The translations under genes and the position numbers were made by a program. Below are positions 42,591-51,240 of a stretch of 64,000 bases of DNA, piece after piece. The notes beneath the pieces are model-generated. The model did no database searches, was not told the DNA's origin, and saw only the letters and a list, made by a program, of their open reading frames with translations. Origin of the DNA: Conchiformibius kuhniae DSM 17694 (GTDB taxonomy: Bacteria > Pseudomonadota > Gammaproteobacteria > Burkholderiales > Neisseriaceae); NCBI RefSeq assembly GCF_000428785.1, contig NZ_AUAP01000010.1, forward strand, positions 40,427 through 104,426, read 5' to 3'. How positions within the stretch are numbered: position 1 is the stretch's first letter; every line of letters begins with the position of its first letter.

Positions 42591-43487
42591 ATGAAACGCA
42601 CACTTTCCCTGCTGCCCCTGCTGTTGGCATTGGGCGCGTGCCAGCAACAGCCGTCCGCACAAGCCCCCGCCGCCGAAACCGCCGTTTCCCAAGCCGCGCC
42701 GTCCGAAGCCGTTGCCGCCGCATCGTCTGCCGCCGCGCCCGCCGCTTTGGAACAGGCTTTGGCGGAATACAAAAAATACGTTCAGGAACAAACCGATGTG
42801 CTGGTGCGCGATACCGAAGCCTTTGTTACGGCGGTGAAAGCGGGTGATTTGGACAAGGCGAAAGCCCTGTATGCACCCGCCCGCGCCCATTACGAGCGCA
42901 TTGAGCCGGTGGCTTCGCTGTTTGAAGAATTGGACGAAGCGATTGACGTGCGCGAAGACGATTTCAAACTGAAAACCAAAGACCCCGCTTTCGGCGGCTT
43001 CCACCGCATTGAATACGCGCTGTGGGTGGAAAAAGACACCAAGTCGGTGGCGGCAACGGCGGATAAATTATTGAACGATGTCAAATCCTTGCAAGCGGAA
43101 ATCGCCAATCTGGACTTCCCTGCCGAAAAAGTGGTCGGCGGGGCGGCGGAGCTGATTGAGGAGGTGGCCGCCGACAAAATCACCGGCGAGGAAAACCGTT
43201 ACAGCCATACCGATTTGAGCGATTTTCAGGCGAATGTGGACGGTTCCAAAAAAATCGTGGAGCTGTTCGGAGCGCAGATTGCCGCCGCCGATGCCGAAAT
43301 GCCGCCGCGTTTGCAGCAGCGTTTTGCCGAATTGGACAGCATTTTGGCGAAATACCGCGCCCAAGACGGCAGCTTCGCCACCTACGACAAATTGAGCGAT
43401 GCCGACCGCAACGCTTTGAAAACGCCGTTAAATGCGTTAGCGGAAGATTTGGCGAAATTGCGCGGCTTGCTCGGTTTGGGCGGCTGA
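42591..43487 (+). CDS. efeO: EfeO-type periplasmic iron-binding lipoprotein (imelysin domain)
   Basis: Component of the EfeUOB iron-acquisition system, here as a lipoprotein. The 298-residue precursor has a signal with lipobox LALGAC (acylated cysteine at residue 17), an Ala/Pro-rich linker of about 35 residues, and an EfeO/imelysin M75 domain of about 240 residues. The metal motif HxxE is in GFHRIEYALW (His138, Glu141). The N-terminal cupredoxin domain of enteric EfeO is absent. efeB lies downstream beyond a repeat; no efeU permease gene is adjacent. Confidence 0.92.
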   Translation: MKRTLSLLPLLLALGACQQQPSAQAPAAETAVSQAAPSEAVAAASSAAAPAALEQALAEYKKYVQEQTDVLVRDTEAFVTAVKAGDLDKAKALYAPARAHYERIEPVASLFEELDEAIDVREDDFKLKTKDPAFGGFHRIEYALWVEKDTKSVAATADKLLNDVKSLQAEIANLDFPAEKVVGGAAELIEEVAADKITGEENRYSHTDLSDFQANVDGSKKIVELFGAQIAAADAEMPPRLQQRFAELDSILAKYRAQDGSFATYDKLSDADRNALKTPLNALAEDLAKLRGLLGLGG

Positions 43488-43496
43488 AACTTTGGA

Positions 43497-43686
43497 CGTG
43501 CCGTCATTTCCATTTTTCTGAAAATCAGTGTGATATAAAACCATTCCGTCATTCCCGCGCAGGCGGGAATCCAAGTGGAAACCCGACAAATGTCGGGAAA
43601 ACAACGCTTGCCAAAAAGCAGCACCGGATTCCCGCCTGCGCGGGAATGACGGGATTGGGATTTTTCAGTCAAATGATGACACGCGC
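43497..43686. repeat. dRS3-containing intergenic element, copy 5
   Basis: The two palindromes are intact (ATTCCCGCGCAGGCGGGAAT and its complement). The left end carries TTTCTGAAAATCAGTGTGA and the right end TTTTTCAGTCAAATGATGAC. The spacer holds a further small hairpin (CCCGACAAATGTCGGG). It separates efeO from efeB. Confidence 0.85.
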
Positions 43687-43697
43687 TTATTCCAAAC

Positions 43698-43730
43698 ACA
43701 GGCTGCCTGAAATTCAGGCAGCCTGTTTTT
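43698..43730 (+). terminator. Terminator formed by an inverted pair of uptake sequences
   Basis: ACAGGCTGCCTGAA and TTCAGGCAGCCTGT face each other with no spacer apart from one base and are followed by TTTTT. This is the classic Neisserial use of paired uptake sequences as terminators. It lies only 15 bases before the efeB start, so efeB needs its own promoter or read-through. Confidence 0.8.
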
Positions 43731-43744
43731 CTTGAAAGAACAAT

Positions 43745-45007
43745 ATGATGGATACCCCGCACGACCCCGCCAAACGCACCCTGTTCAAAACCGCCGCGCT
43801 GTTGGCGGCAGGCGGCACGCTGGCTGCCTGCAGTCAGGGTAAACCCGCCGCCGCGCCGCCGCCTTGCGCGGAAAAAACGCATTCGCGTCAAGCCTATCCC
43901 TGCCACGGAGCGCATCAGGCGGGCATCGTTACCCCGCACCAGCCTTTCGGCATCGTCTGCGCCTTTGATGTCAGCGCACGCGACCGCGCCGGTTTGCGCG
44001 AAACCTTGCAAATTTTGAGCCGCCGCATTGAATTTCTCACGCGCGGCGGCGAACTGGCGGACGGCGACCGCAAATTTCCGCCCGCCGGAAGCGGCATTCT
44101 CGGCAAAACCGTGCCGCCGGACGGCCTGACCGTTACGCTCGGCGTGGGCGCGAGCCTGTTTGACGGACGTTTCGGCTTGTCCGCGCTGCGCCCCAAGCAT
44201 TTGGTAGAAATGCCCGATTTTCCCAACGACAAACTTCAGGCGGAATGGTGCGATGGCGATTTGTCCTTGCAAATCTGCGCTTTCAGCCCCGAAACCTGTC
44301 TGAACGCCCTGCGCGACATCATCAAACATTGGAGTGCGTTTGCGGTGATTAAATGGAGCATGGAAGGCTTTTTGCCAAAAACCCAAGCGGGCAGCGCGGC
44401 GCGGAACCTGTTCGGCTTTCGGGACGGCAGCGCAAACCCCGACGTGTCGCAAACGCAAACCGCCAATCAGGTGCTGTGGACGGGCATTGCTGAAAACGCG
44501 CGGGACGAACCGGCGTGGACGCGCGGCGGCAGCTATCAGGCGGTGCGCTTAATCCGTCATTTTGTGGAATTTTGGGACAGAACGCCGCTTGCCGAGCAGG
44601 AAGCGATTTTCGGGCGCGAAAAATATTCCGGTGCGCCCTTGGGCATGAAACACGAACACGACAGCCCCGATTACGCCCGCGACCCCGAGGGCAAAACCAT
44701 TCCCAAAGACAGCCACATGCGCCTTGCCAATCCGCGTGATGGCGGATTTTTGAAAAAACACCGTCTGTTCCGCCGCCCGTTCAATTATTCGCGCGGGCTG
44801 GCGAAGTCGGGACAGCTTGACGTGGGTTTGCTGTTTGTGTGTTATCAGGCGAATTTGGCGGACGGTTTTGTGTTTGTGCAGGGTTTGCTCAACCGCGAGC
44901 CTTTGGAAGAGTATATTTCGCCGTTTGGCGGCGGCTATTTTTTCGTGTTGCCCGGTTTTGAAAAAGGCAGCTATTTGGGGCAAACGCTGCTGGACGCGGC
45001 TGCCTGA
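43745..45007 (+). CDS. efeB: EfeB-type deferrochelatase/Dyp peroxidase
   Basis: Periplasmic heme peroxidase of the EfeUOB system, credited with iron extraction from heme or ferrous iron oxidation. The 420-residue precursor has a twin-arginine-like or Sec signal (KRTLFKTAALLAAGGTLAAC); no RR pair is seen, and LAAC could be a lipobox. The Dyp motif GFRDG begins near residue 223, followed by SANPDVS. MRLANPRDGGFLKKHRLFRR has the residues near the heme. It ends in DAAA through a one-mismatch uptake sequence. efeO precedes it. Confidence 0.93.
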   Translation: MMDTPHDPAKRTLFKTAALLAAGGTLAACSQGKPAAAPPPCAEKTHSRQAYPCHGAHQAGIVTPHQPFGIVCAFDVSARDRAGLRETLQILSRRIEFLTRGGELADGDRKFPPAGSGILGKTVPPDGLTVTLGVGASLFDGRFGLSALRPKHLVEMPDFPNDKLQAEWCDGDLSLQICAFSPETCLNALRDIIKHWSAFAVIKWSMEGFLPKTQAGSAARNLFGFRDGSANPDVSQTQTANQVLWTGIAENARDEPAWTRGGSYQAVRLIRHFVEFWDRTPLAEQEAIFGREKYSGAPLGMKHEHDSPDYARDPEGKTIPKDSHMRLANPRDGGFLKKHRLFRRPFNYSRGLAKSGQLDVGLLFVCYQANLADGFVFVQGLLNREPLEEYISPFGGGYFFVLPGFEKGSYLGQTLLDAAA

Positions 45008-45120
45008 ATGCGCCAAGCCGGCGGCAAAAACCAAGCTTGGCACAAAACACGGTGTGCAAAATGCCTTTTTCGTTTGAAATCCCGCCGTTTATAACGGTAA
45101 AATAGCCGTTTGCAGCTTAA

Positions 45121-45315
45121 GGCGTGTCATCAATTGACTGAAAAAACACGGCATCGTCATTCCCGCGCAGGCGGGAATCCAAGTCAAAGCACAACAAACC
45201 TTGATAAAACATGGCTTACCAAGCATTGGGCAGTGGATTCCCGCCTGCGCGGGAATGACCTTGTATTTTTATACCACACTGATTTTCAGTAGAAAAATTT
45301 CAATGACGACACGCC
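45121..45315. repeat. dRS3-containing intergenic element, copy 6 (most complete simple copy)
   Basis: The termini GGCGTGTCATCAATTGACTG and CAATGACGACACGCC are inverted repeats. The right half includes CTGATTTTCAGTAGAAAAA. Two facing ATTCCCGCGCAGGCGGGAAT units enclose CTTGATAAAACATGGC. About 195 bases. It fills most of the gap between efeB and the RTX protease gene. Confidence 0.88.
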
Positions 45316-45405
45316 CCAACCTTTCCCGAGCGGCGCGGCGCACATGTCATCCCGCGTTTCGGGCAAACACACAGCGATGAGCCAATTACAGCAAGGAGTA
45401 TGATT

Positions 45406-48400
45406 ATGGCGCGTTACAGCCTTCGCATCACCCGCCACGGCAGCACCCAATATCTTGATTTGTCGGACGCTGCGGGTCGCATCACACGGGTGGAAGCACA
45501 AGACCAAACCGTTTACCAAATCATCGACAAGCAAACCGGCCGGCCGGTCGAGCAAGCGGTGGCGCACCGTTCCGGCAAGGATTTGCAGATTTATTTGGGC
45601 AGCAAGGCACAAGGTTTGCCCAAATTGGTGGTGGGCAAGTATTTTGACCATCACCCCGTTGCCCCCGATGAAATTCCGGGTGCGGACAACAATGCGGGCA
45701 AAAATGCCGCCACTTTCGCCACTTCCAGCACCGCCGTACTGCCGCAGGACGGCGAACAGGGCGCGCACCAGTCGGGCTGTGCCTGCGCGGGCTGCTGCCA
45801 ACGCCGTCTCGACAACTTTGACCAAGACGGCGTATCCCGCCCCGAAACCCACCATGCCGTTGAAAATAAGCAGGGTTATGCTTTGGAAATCGTCCGCAAC
45901 GGCAAAACCCGGCATCTTGACGTGTCGGGCGGCATGGACTGGATTCAGGCGCACGACCAAACCATTTACCGTGTTATCGACAAAAGCACGGGGCAGTTGG
46001 CGCAAAATATTTCCACGCTGAAGGTGGGCAGCAATCTGCAGGTTTATCTGAAAGACAAGGCTTCGGGCATGCCCGATTTCGTGTTGTACCAATATTTTGA
46101 AAAATATCCCGTCAGCAGCGACAAATTGGGCGGCTTGAACGCGACTTTTGCCACGTCTTCCGCCAACGGCACGCTGCCCGATACGGACACGGGTGCGGGA
46201 AGCGGCGGAACGGGGTCGGGCAATACCGCCCCATCGGGCGAGCAAGGCTACACCTTGAAAATCTACCAACCCGATAAAATCGGCACGGCGAAGCTCTCCG
46301 GCAAGGGCGACATGATTTGGGTGCCGGTGGCGGCGCAAAGCGTGTACCAAATCATCGACAACAAAACCGGCAAAGTGTTGGACAATGTCGCCACGTTTGC
46401 TTCGGGCAGCAATCTGCTGGTGTATCTGAACGGCAAAATGACGGGCATGCCGGATTTGGTGATGCAAAATTATTTCCGTCATCACGCCGTACCGGAAAGC
46501 AAATTGGGCGAATTGAACGCCACTTTCGCCACCTACTCGGCTGCGGGCGCATTGCCCGCAAGCGCACCCGCCGGCACGGACGGCGGACACCAGCCCGCAC
46601 CGACACCGCCCGACAACGGCAACGACACCGCGCCGACACCGCCCAAACCGCCGGTGCAGCCGCCCCAACCGCCGCAGCCGCCCGTACAGCCCAAGCCGCC
46701 CGTGCAACCGCCGGTTGAGCCGCCGCAGCCGCCCAAACCGTCCGCACCCGCCGACAATCAGCGCATCGGCATCCGCATCACCGATGTGGACGACAACTTT
46801 TTGGGCGCAGACGACATGAGCCGCATGGTTACGCTCAACGGCCGCATCGACACCGCTTCCATGCCGCATTTGAACACCCGTTACAACCGCGATGTGCTGC
46901 AAAGCGTTACCGTAGAAATCAACGGCAAACGCTATGAAGCGGGCGTGGACAACGAAACCTTCCGTTTCAAAGTGCAAATCGCCGAATCCGAGCTGCGCGC
47001 TGCGGACGGCAAGCAGTTCCGTTTCCACATCAATCACGGCGGCAAAGTGTTTAAAGTGTCGCAAGGCGGCTGGTGGAGCGGCAACAGCAAAACCTTCGCG
47101 CCGATGGACGACCAAGACGCCGCCGCCGCCATTTCCCGCCTGAAAGTATCACTGGAAGGCGAAGGCGTGTCGGGCAACACCGTCCGCGCAAACGGCCTGA
47201 ATGCGGAACAATCGCAAATTTCCGGCGTGGTGAGCGGCGCGGCCAAAACGGGCGACACCGTATTGGTGGACGTGAACGGCAAGCAGTACCGCACCCGCGT
47301 GGAACACGGCAAAACCTTTAAAGTCAGCGTAAACAAAGCCGACTTGCTCGCCGACAGCGACCACACCGTCAGCGCGAAAGTGGTTTCCGGCAGCGCAAGC
47401 GCACAAGACCACCACCACTACACCGTGATGCGCCCCCAAATCGGCGGTGATTTTGTGAGCGGCAACGGCAAACTGCCCGTCAGCAAACTGCCCTACTTCA
47501 TTGCCAATTTGGACAGCGAATGGGACAACCAGCGCTATTTGGGCTTTCTGCCGCAAAAACCCACCGGCAAAGCCGCCACCCTCACCTACCGCTTCTTCAC
47601 CCAGCACGACTTGGACAACTTGTCGGAACACATTGCCCAATTGAAACAGCAAGCTGCCAAACTGGGCTACGCCGACCGCCACAAAATCTCGGTTATCCGC
47701 AGCGAAATCAAATATCTGGAAACCCTGCACCGACACAACCCCGAAGGCATGTCGGAAGCCAACCAGCGCAAAATGGAAGACGTGTTGCGCCACATCGAAG
47801 AAAACTCGGCGGTTAAATTCGTCCGCGCCAAAGACGGCGAATATGCCGACATTACCTATTACATTCACGACCTTGCGCCAAACGTATTGGGTCAGGCGTA
47901 TTTTGGCGGACACGTCCAGTTGGCGCGCAACATCTTCACCGGCAACAAATTCGACTACGTTACCGCCATTCACGAAACCCTGCATTCGCTGGGTCTGAAA
48001 CACCCGCACCGCGATGCCCAACGCGGCGACGAACCCGTGATGAGCAAAACCGAAGACCACGAAAGCCTGACGGTGATGTCGTACAACCGCGCCGACTTCG
48101 TCAAACACGACGGTTTGCGGATTTACGACATGGCGTATCTGCACTACCGCTACGGTGTGAACCCCGACAAACGCGCGGGCAACGACACCTACACGTTCAA
48201 AGCCTTCAACCGCCATTCCTTTGACGGCGACGTGTATATTTGGGACGGCGGCGGCGTGGACACCTTTGACGCATCGGCGGAAACGCAGGGCGTAACCGTG
48301 AATCTGACCCCCGGTTCGTGGATTCATTCCGGCGCGAAAACCACCAATTTCGCCTTGAGCGAACACACTTTGCTGACCCGTGCCGATGTGTTGGCGGAGA

Positions 48401-49185
48401 GCGGCGGCGGGCGCAATCTGTCTGACGGCAACTGGCTGGCGATGCGCACCGTTGCGGCAAATACTTTTGTGAAAGGTCAGGCGTTTATCGGTTTCGGTAC
48501 GCAGATTGAAAACCTGATTGGTTCCGATTACAACGATTCGCTCACCGGCAACGATGCCGACAACGCCATCTACGGCGGCAAGGGCGATGATGTGATTGAC
48601 GGTGGCAAGGGCAACGACTGGCTGGACGGCGGCGCGGGTGCGGATACGCTCAAAGGCGGTACCGGCAACGACAGCTACATCGTAGACAATACCGGCGACC
48701 GCGTGGTGGAAAACCGCAACGAAGGCACCGACACCGTTTACAGCAGCCTGAAAAGCTACACGCTCGGTCAGTTTGTGGAAAACCTGCACCTGATTGGCAG
48801 TGCGAAAGACGGCATCGGCAACAGCGAAAACAACCGCATTGTCGGCAACGACCGCGACAACTATCTGTTGGGCGGCGGCGGCAGCGACACGCTCACCGGC
48901 GGCAAAGGCAAAGACACCTTCGCTTTCGGCAGCCTGTTGGACGGCAGCATCGACACCATCACCGACTTTGAAAAAGGCAGCGACAAAATCGGTCTGTCCA
49001 AAGCGGTGTTCACCGCCCTGCACGACAATATGAGCAATTTCGGCGATTACGTGCGCTACGACAACCACACCGGCAAGCTCTCCTATGATGCGGACGGACA
49101 CGGTAGCGGCAGCGCGGTTACCTTTGCCCACCTGCAAGCGGGCTTGGGTACGCTCGACCAAAGCCACTTTACCTTGCTCGGCTAA
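45406..49185 (+). CDS. RTX metalloprotease (serralysin-like M10) with three N-terminal repeats
   Basis: Predicted secreted zinc protease of 1259 residues without a Sec signal, so probably exported by a type I system. Three related domains of about 90 residues (about 2-92, 150-245, 283-375) share GxxLxIYLxxKxxGxPxLV-YF patterns and end in AATFATSS-like strings. A Pro-rich linker (about 395-448) and an Ig-like region follow. The catalytic motif is HETLHSLGLKH from residue 856, with a Met-turn VMSYN near 890. RTX nonapeptides (GGKGDDVIDGGKGNDWLDGG) lie at about 1040-1110 and 1147-1172. The ATG at 45406 is preferred, seven bases after AAGGAG. Confidence 0.9.
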   Translation: MARYSLRITRHGSTQYLDLSDAAGRITRVEAQDQTVYQIIDKQTGRPVEQAVAHRSGKDLQIYLGSKAQGLPKLVVGKYFDHHPVAPDEIPGADNNAGKNAATFATSSTAVLPQDGEQGAHQSGCACAGCCQRRLDNFDQDGVSRPETHHAVENKQGYALEIVRNGKTRHLDVSGGMDWIQAHDQTIYRVIDKSTGQLAQNISTLKVGSNLQVYLKDKASGMPDFVLYQYFEKYPVSSDKLGGLNATFATSSANGTLPDTDTGAGSGGTGSGNTAPSGEQGYTLKIYQPDKIGTAKLSGKGDMIWVPVAAQSVYQIIDNKTGKVLDNVATFASGSNLLVYLNGKMTGMPDLVMQNYFRHHAVPESKLGELNATFATYSAAGALPASAPAGTDGGHQPAPTPPDNGNDTAPTPPKPPVQPPQPPQPPVQPKPPVQPPVEPPQPPKPSAPADNQRIGIRITDVDDNFLGADDMSRMVTLNGRIDTASMPHLNTRYNRDVLQSVTVEINGKRYEAGVDNETFRFKVQIAESELRAADGKQFRFHINHGGKVFKVSQGGWWSGNSKTFAPMDDQDAAAAISRLKVSLEGEGVSGNTVRANGLNAEQSQISGVVSGAAKTGDTVLVDVNGKQYRTRVEHGKTFKVSVNKADLLADSDHTVSAKVVSGSASAQDHHHYTVMRPQIGGDFVSGNGKLPVSKLPYFIANLDSEWDNQRYLGFLPQKPTGKAATLTYRFFTQHDLDNLSEHIAQLKQQAAKLGYADRHKISVIRSEIKYLETLHRHNPEGMSEANQRKMEDVLRHIEENSAVKFVRAKDGEYADITYYIHDLAPNVLGQAYFGGHVQLARNIFTGNKFDYVTAIHETLHSLGLKHPHRDAQRGDEPVMSKTEDHESLTVMSYNRADFVKHDGLRIYDMAYLHYRYGVNPDKRAGNDTYTFKAFNRHSFDGDVYIWDGGGVDTFDASAETQGVTVNLTPGSWIHSGAKTTNFALSEHTLLTRADVLAESGGGRNLSDGNWLAMRTVAANTFVKGQAFIGFGTQIENLIGSDYNDSLTGNDADNAIYGGKGDDVIDGGKGNDWLDGGAGADTLKGGTGNDSYIVDNTGDRVVENRNEGTDTVYSSLKSYTLGQFVENLHLIGSAKDGIGNSENNRIVGNDRDNYLLGGGGSDTLTGGKGKDTFAFGSLLDGSIDTITDFEKGSDKIGLSKAVFTALHDNMSNFGDYVRYDNHTGKLSYDADGHGSGSAVTFAHLQAGLGTLDQSHFTLLG

Positions 49186-49192
49186 ACGCGAA

Positions 49193-49491
49193 GGCGTGTC
49201 ATCATCTGACTGAAAACACACAGACCGTCATTCCCGCGCAGGCGGGAATCCACTGCCCGATGTTTGGCAAGCCATGTTTTATCAAGGTTTGTCGTGCTTC
49301 GATTTGGATTCCCGCATTCGCGGGAATGACGGAATCTTTTATATAGTTAAAATGCTTATTTTTTCATACGGCGTTGGCTCGCCTTGCCGTATTATCCATA
49401 CTGTCTGCGGCTCGCCGCCTTGTATGAAAAATAAATCATTTCAACTATATTTCACTGATTTTCAGTAGAAAAATTTAAATGATGACACGCC
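49193..49491. repeat. dRS3-containing intergenic element, copy 7, carrying a nested insertion
   Basis: The termini GGCGTGTCATCATCTGACTG and TTTAAATGATGACACGCC match copy 6. Without the nested 108-base element it would be about 191 bases, the same as copies 5 and 6. It fills the gap between the RTX protease and gdhA. Confidence 0.88.
49342..49449. mobile_element. Correia-like element (short form) inserted in repeat copy 7
   Basis: 108 bases with near-perfect inverted termini TATAGTTAAAATG and CATTTCAACTATA at a TA site. The core CATACGGCGTTGGCTCGCCT, TGCCGTATTATCC and CTGTCTGCGGCTCGCC resembles the core of Neisserial Correia repeat enclosed elements, though the outer terminal sequence differs (those have TATAGTGGATTAA). 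Comparison with copy 6 shows where the uninterrupted target was. Confidence 0.8.
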
Positions 49492-49509
49492 CCAATGGCA
49501 CGGGGAAGT

Positions 49510-49524
49510 TTCAGGCAGCCTGAA
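49510..49524. repeat. DNA uptake sequence beyond the gdhA terminator
   Basis: TTCAGGCAGCCTGAA between repeat copy 7 and the terminator hairpin. Confidence 0.85.
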
Positions 49525-49529
49525 AAACT

Positions 49530-49565
49530 AAAAACACCCCGTTTTATTCAAACGGGGTGTTTCTT
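49530..49565. terminator. Intrinsic terminator of gdhA
   Basis: AAACACCCCGTTTT and AAACGGGGTGTTT form a strong stem with T-rich flanks on both sides. It lies 18 bases after the gdhA stop on the minus strand. Confidence 0.88.
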
Positions 49566-49583
49566 TAGTTTTTAATCAAAGCA

Positions 49584-50921
49584 TTACACAACGCCTTGTG
49601 CCAGCATCGCATCGGCGACTTTCTTGAAGCCCGCGATGTTTGCGCCGTTCACATAGTTCACAAAACCGTCTGCCGAACCGTTGGCAACGCAGTTTTCGTG
49701 AATGTTTTCCATAATGCCGAACAAACGTTGGTCTACTTCCTCGCGCGTCCACGACAGACGAATGGCGTTTTGGCTCATCTCCAAACCGGAAGTCGCCACG
49801 CCGCCCGCGTTGGACGCCTTGCCCGGCGCGTACAAAATCTTCGCTTTGACAAAGGCTTCCACCGCGCCCAAAGTGGAGGGCATGTTCGCGCCTTCCGCCA
49901 CGCAGATGCAGCCGTTTTGCAGCAGGGTTTGCGCATCGTTCTCGTCCAACTCGTTTTGGGTGGCGCAGGGCAGCGCGATGTCGCACGCCACGCCCCAAGG
50001 ACGTTTGCCTTCAAAGAATTGCAGGCCTTGCTCTTTGGCGTAAACGGACAGACGCTCGCGGCGCACTTCTTTCAATTCCATCAATGCCGCCAACTGCGCT
50101 TCGGTCATGCCGTTGTCGCCGAACAGCACGAAACCGCCGGAATCGGACACGGTCAGCACTTTCGCACCCAACTGAATCGCTTTTTCGGCAGCATATTGCG
50201 CCACATTGCCCGCACCGGAAATGGTAACGCGCTTGCCCGCGAAGCCGTCGCCTTTGGTTTTCAGCATGTTTTCGGCAAAATACACCGTGCCGTAACCGGT
50301 GGCTTCGGGACGAATCAGGCTGCCGCCGTAGCTCAACGCCTTGCCGGTCAGCACCGATGCGAACTCGTTGCGCACGCGCTTGTATTGACCGTACAAAAAG
50401 CCGATTTCGCGTCCGCCCACGCCGATGTCGCCCGCCGGCACGTCCAAATCCGCACCGATGTGGCGCGACAATTCGGTCATAAAGGCTTGGCAGAAACGCA
50501 TCACTTCGCCATCGGATTTGCCTTTCGGGTCAAAGTCGGAACCGCCCTTGCCGCCGCCCATCGGCAGCGTGGTCAGCGCGTTTTTGAACACTTGCTCGAA
50601 CGCCAAGAATTTCAGCACGCCCAAATCCACGGTGGGGTGGAAGCGCAAGCCGCCTTTGTAGGGGCCGATGGCGGAATTCATTTGCACGCGGTAGCCGCGA
50701 TTGACCTGCACCTTGCCCGCATCGTCCACCCACGACACGCGGAACATAATCACGCGCTCGGGTTCAACGATGCGCTCCAGCAGGCCGAATTGGGTGTATT
50801 TGGGGTTTTTCGCCAAGAACGGGGCAAGGCTGCCGAACACTTCTTCCACCGCCTGATGGAATACGGTTTGGTTCGGGTCGCGTTGTTTGATGGTTTGAAA
50901 CAGGGCGTTCAAGTCGCTCAT
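49584..50921 (-). CDS. gdhA: NADP-specific glutamate dehydrogenase
   Basis: Hexameric enzyme making glutamate from 2-oxoglutarate, ammonia and NADPH. The 445-residue length is usual. Visible signatures are the catalytic LPMGGGKGGSDFDPKGKSD, GVGGREIGFLYGQYKRVRNE, the coenzyme loop TISGAGNVAQYAAEKAIQLG and CATQNELDENDA. The start ATG matches the family start (SDLNALFQTIKQRDP). It is a single-gene unit with its own terminator and a long AT-rich upstream region. Confidence 0.96.
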   Translation of the reverse strand: MSDLNALFQTIKQRDPNQTVFHQAVEEVFGSLAPFLAKNPKYTQFGLLERIVEPERVIMFRVSWVDDAGKVQVNRGYRVQMNSAIGPYKGGLRFHPTVDLGVLKFLAFEQVFKNALTTLPMGGGKGGSDFDPKGKSDGEVMRFCQAFMTELSRHIGADLDVPAGDIGVGGREIGFLYGQYKRVRNEFASVLTGKALSYGGSLIRPEATGYGTVYFAENMLKTKGDGFAGKRVTISGAGNVAQYAAEKAIQLGAKVLTVSDSGGFVLFGDNGMTEAQLAALMELKEVRRERLSVYAKEQGLQFFEGKRPWGVACDIALPCATQNELDENDAQTLLQNGCICVAEGANMPSTLGAVEAFVKAKILYAPGKASNAGGVATSGLEMSQNAIRLSWTREEVDQRLFGIMENIHENCVANGSADGFVNYVNGANIAGFKKVADAMLAQGVV

Positions 50922-51240
50922 TTTCTGACTCCTGTGAAGGTTTGGTAGAGAATATTTTTCTGATAATTTGTAACTAAATTACAAATCAACTTGCCAATTC
51001 AAGCATTTGGTTGTTTAGTTGCAAAGCGGAACGCAGTTTAGCAAGTAATCGGGGCTTTTGCCAGTAGCCGAAACGGGCGGAATACACAATTTTTTACAAA
51101 ATAAGAAAATATTTTGACAAAAGGCAAAGATTTTTACCGTGTCAGCGCGGGCGGCGGCGAAATAAAAATGTAGTTTGTGGCGTTGCGGTGTTTTTCGTCA
51201 TGAAAGAAACTACATTTTCAGGCTGCCTGAAACCCGCCAA
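50922..51240. other. Intergenic region upstream of gdhA with a palindrome
   Basis: The 319-base gap contains no gene I can support. Near 50967-50987 a TTTGTAACTAAATTACAAA palindrome sits where the gdhA promoter should be, a possible regulator site. TTGATT upstream of it may be a -35 element. An uptake sequence lies at 51220. The rest is moderately AT-rich with no clear structure. Confidence 0.4.
51217..51231. repeat. DNA uptake sequence downstream of uma2
   Basis: TTCAGGCTGCCTGAA ten bases from the uma2 stop. Confidence 0.85.

Noticed and set aside
45286..47115. Minus-strand open frame of about 609 codons opposite the same gene
   Set aside because: Shadow of the GC-rich coding strand, low-complexity His/Arg/Gly content, begins and ends inside a repeat.
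47149..49221. Long minus-strand open frame of about 690 codons opposite the RTX protease gene
   Set aside because: It mirrors the codon pattern of the protease gene on the other strand, has no recognisable motif and no ribosome-binding site; the protease frame has clear catalytic and RTX motifs.
43497..49491. Regularly shaped palindromic repeats as a possible CRISPR array
   Set aside because: Repeats are paired inverted dRS3 units spaced kilobases apart between genes, with no regular spacers and no cas genes.
49596..50948. Plus-strand open frame of about 450 codons opposite gdhA
   Set aside because: Antisense shadow of a highly conserved gene; no motifs.
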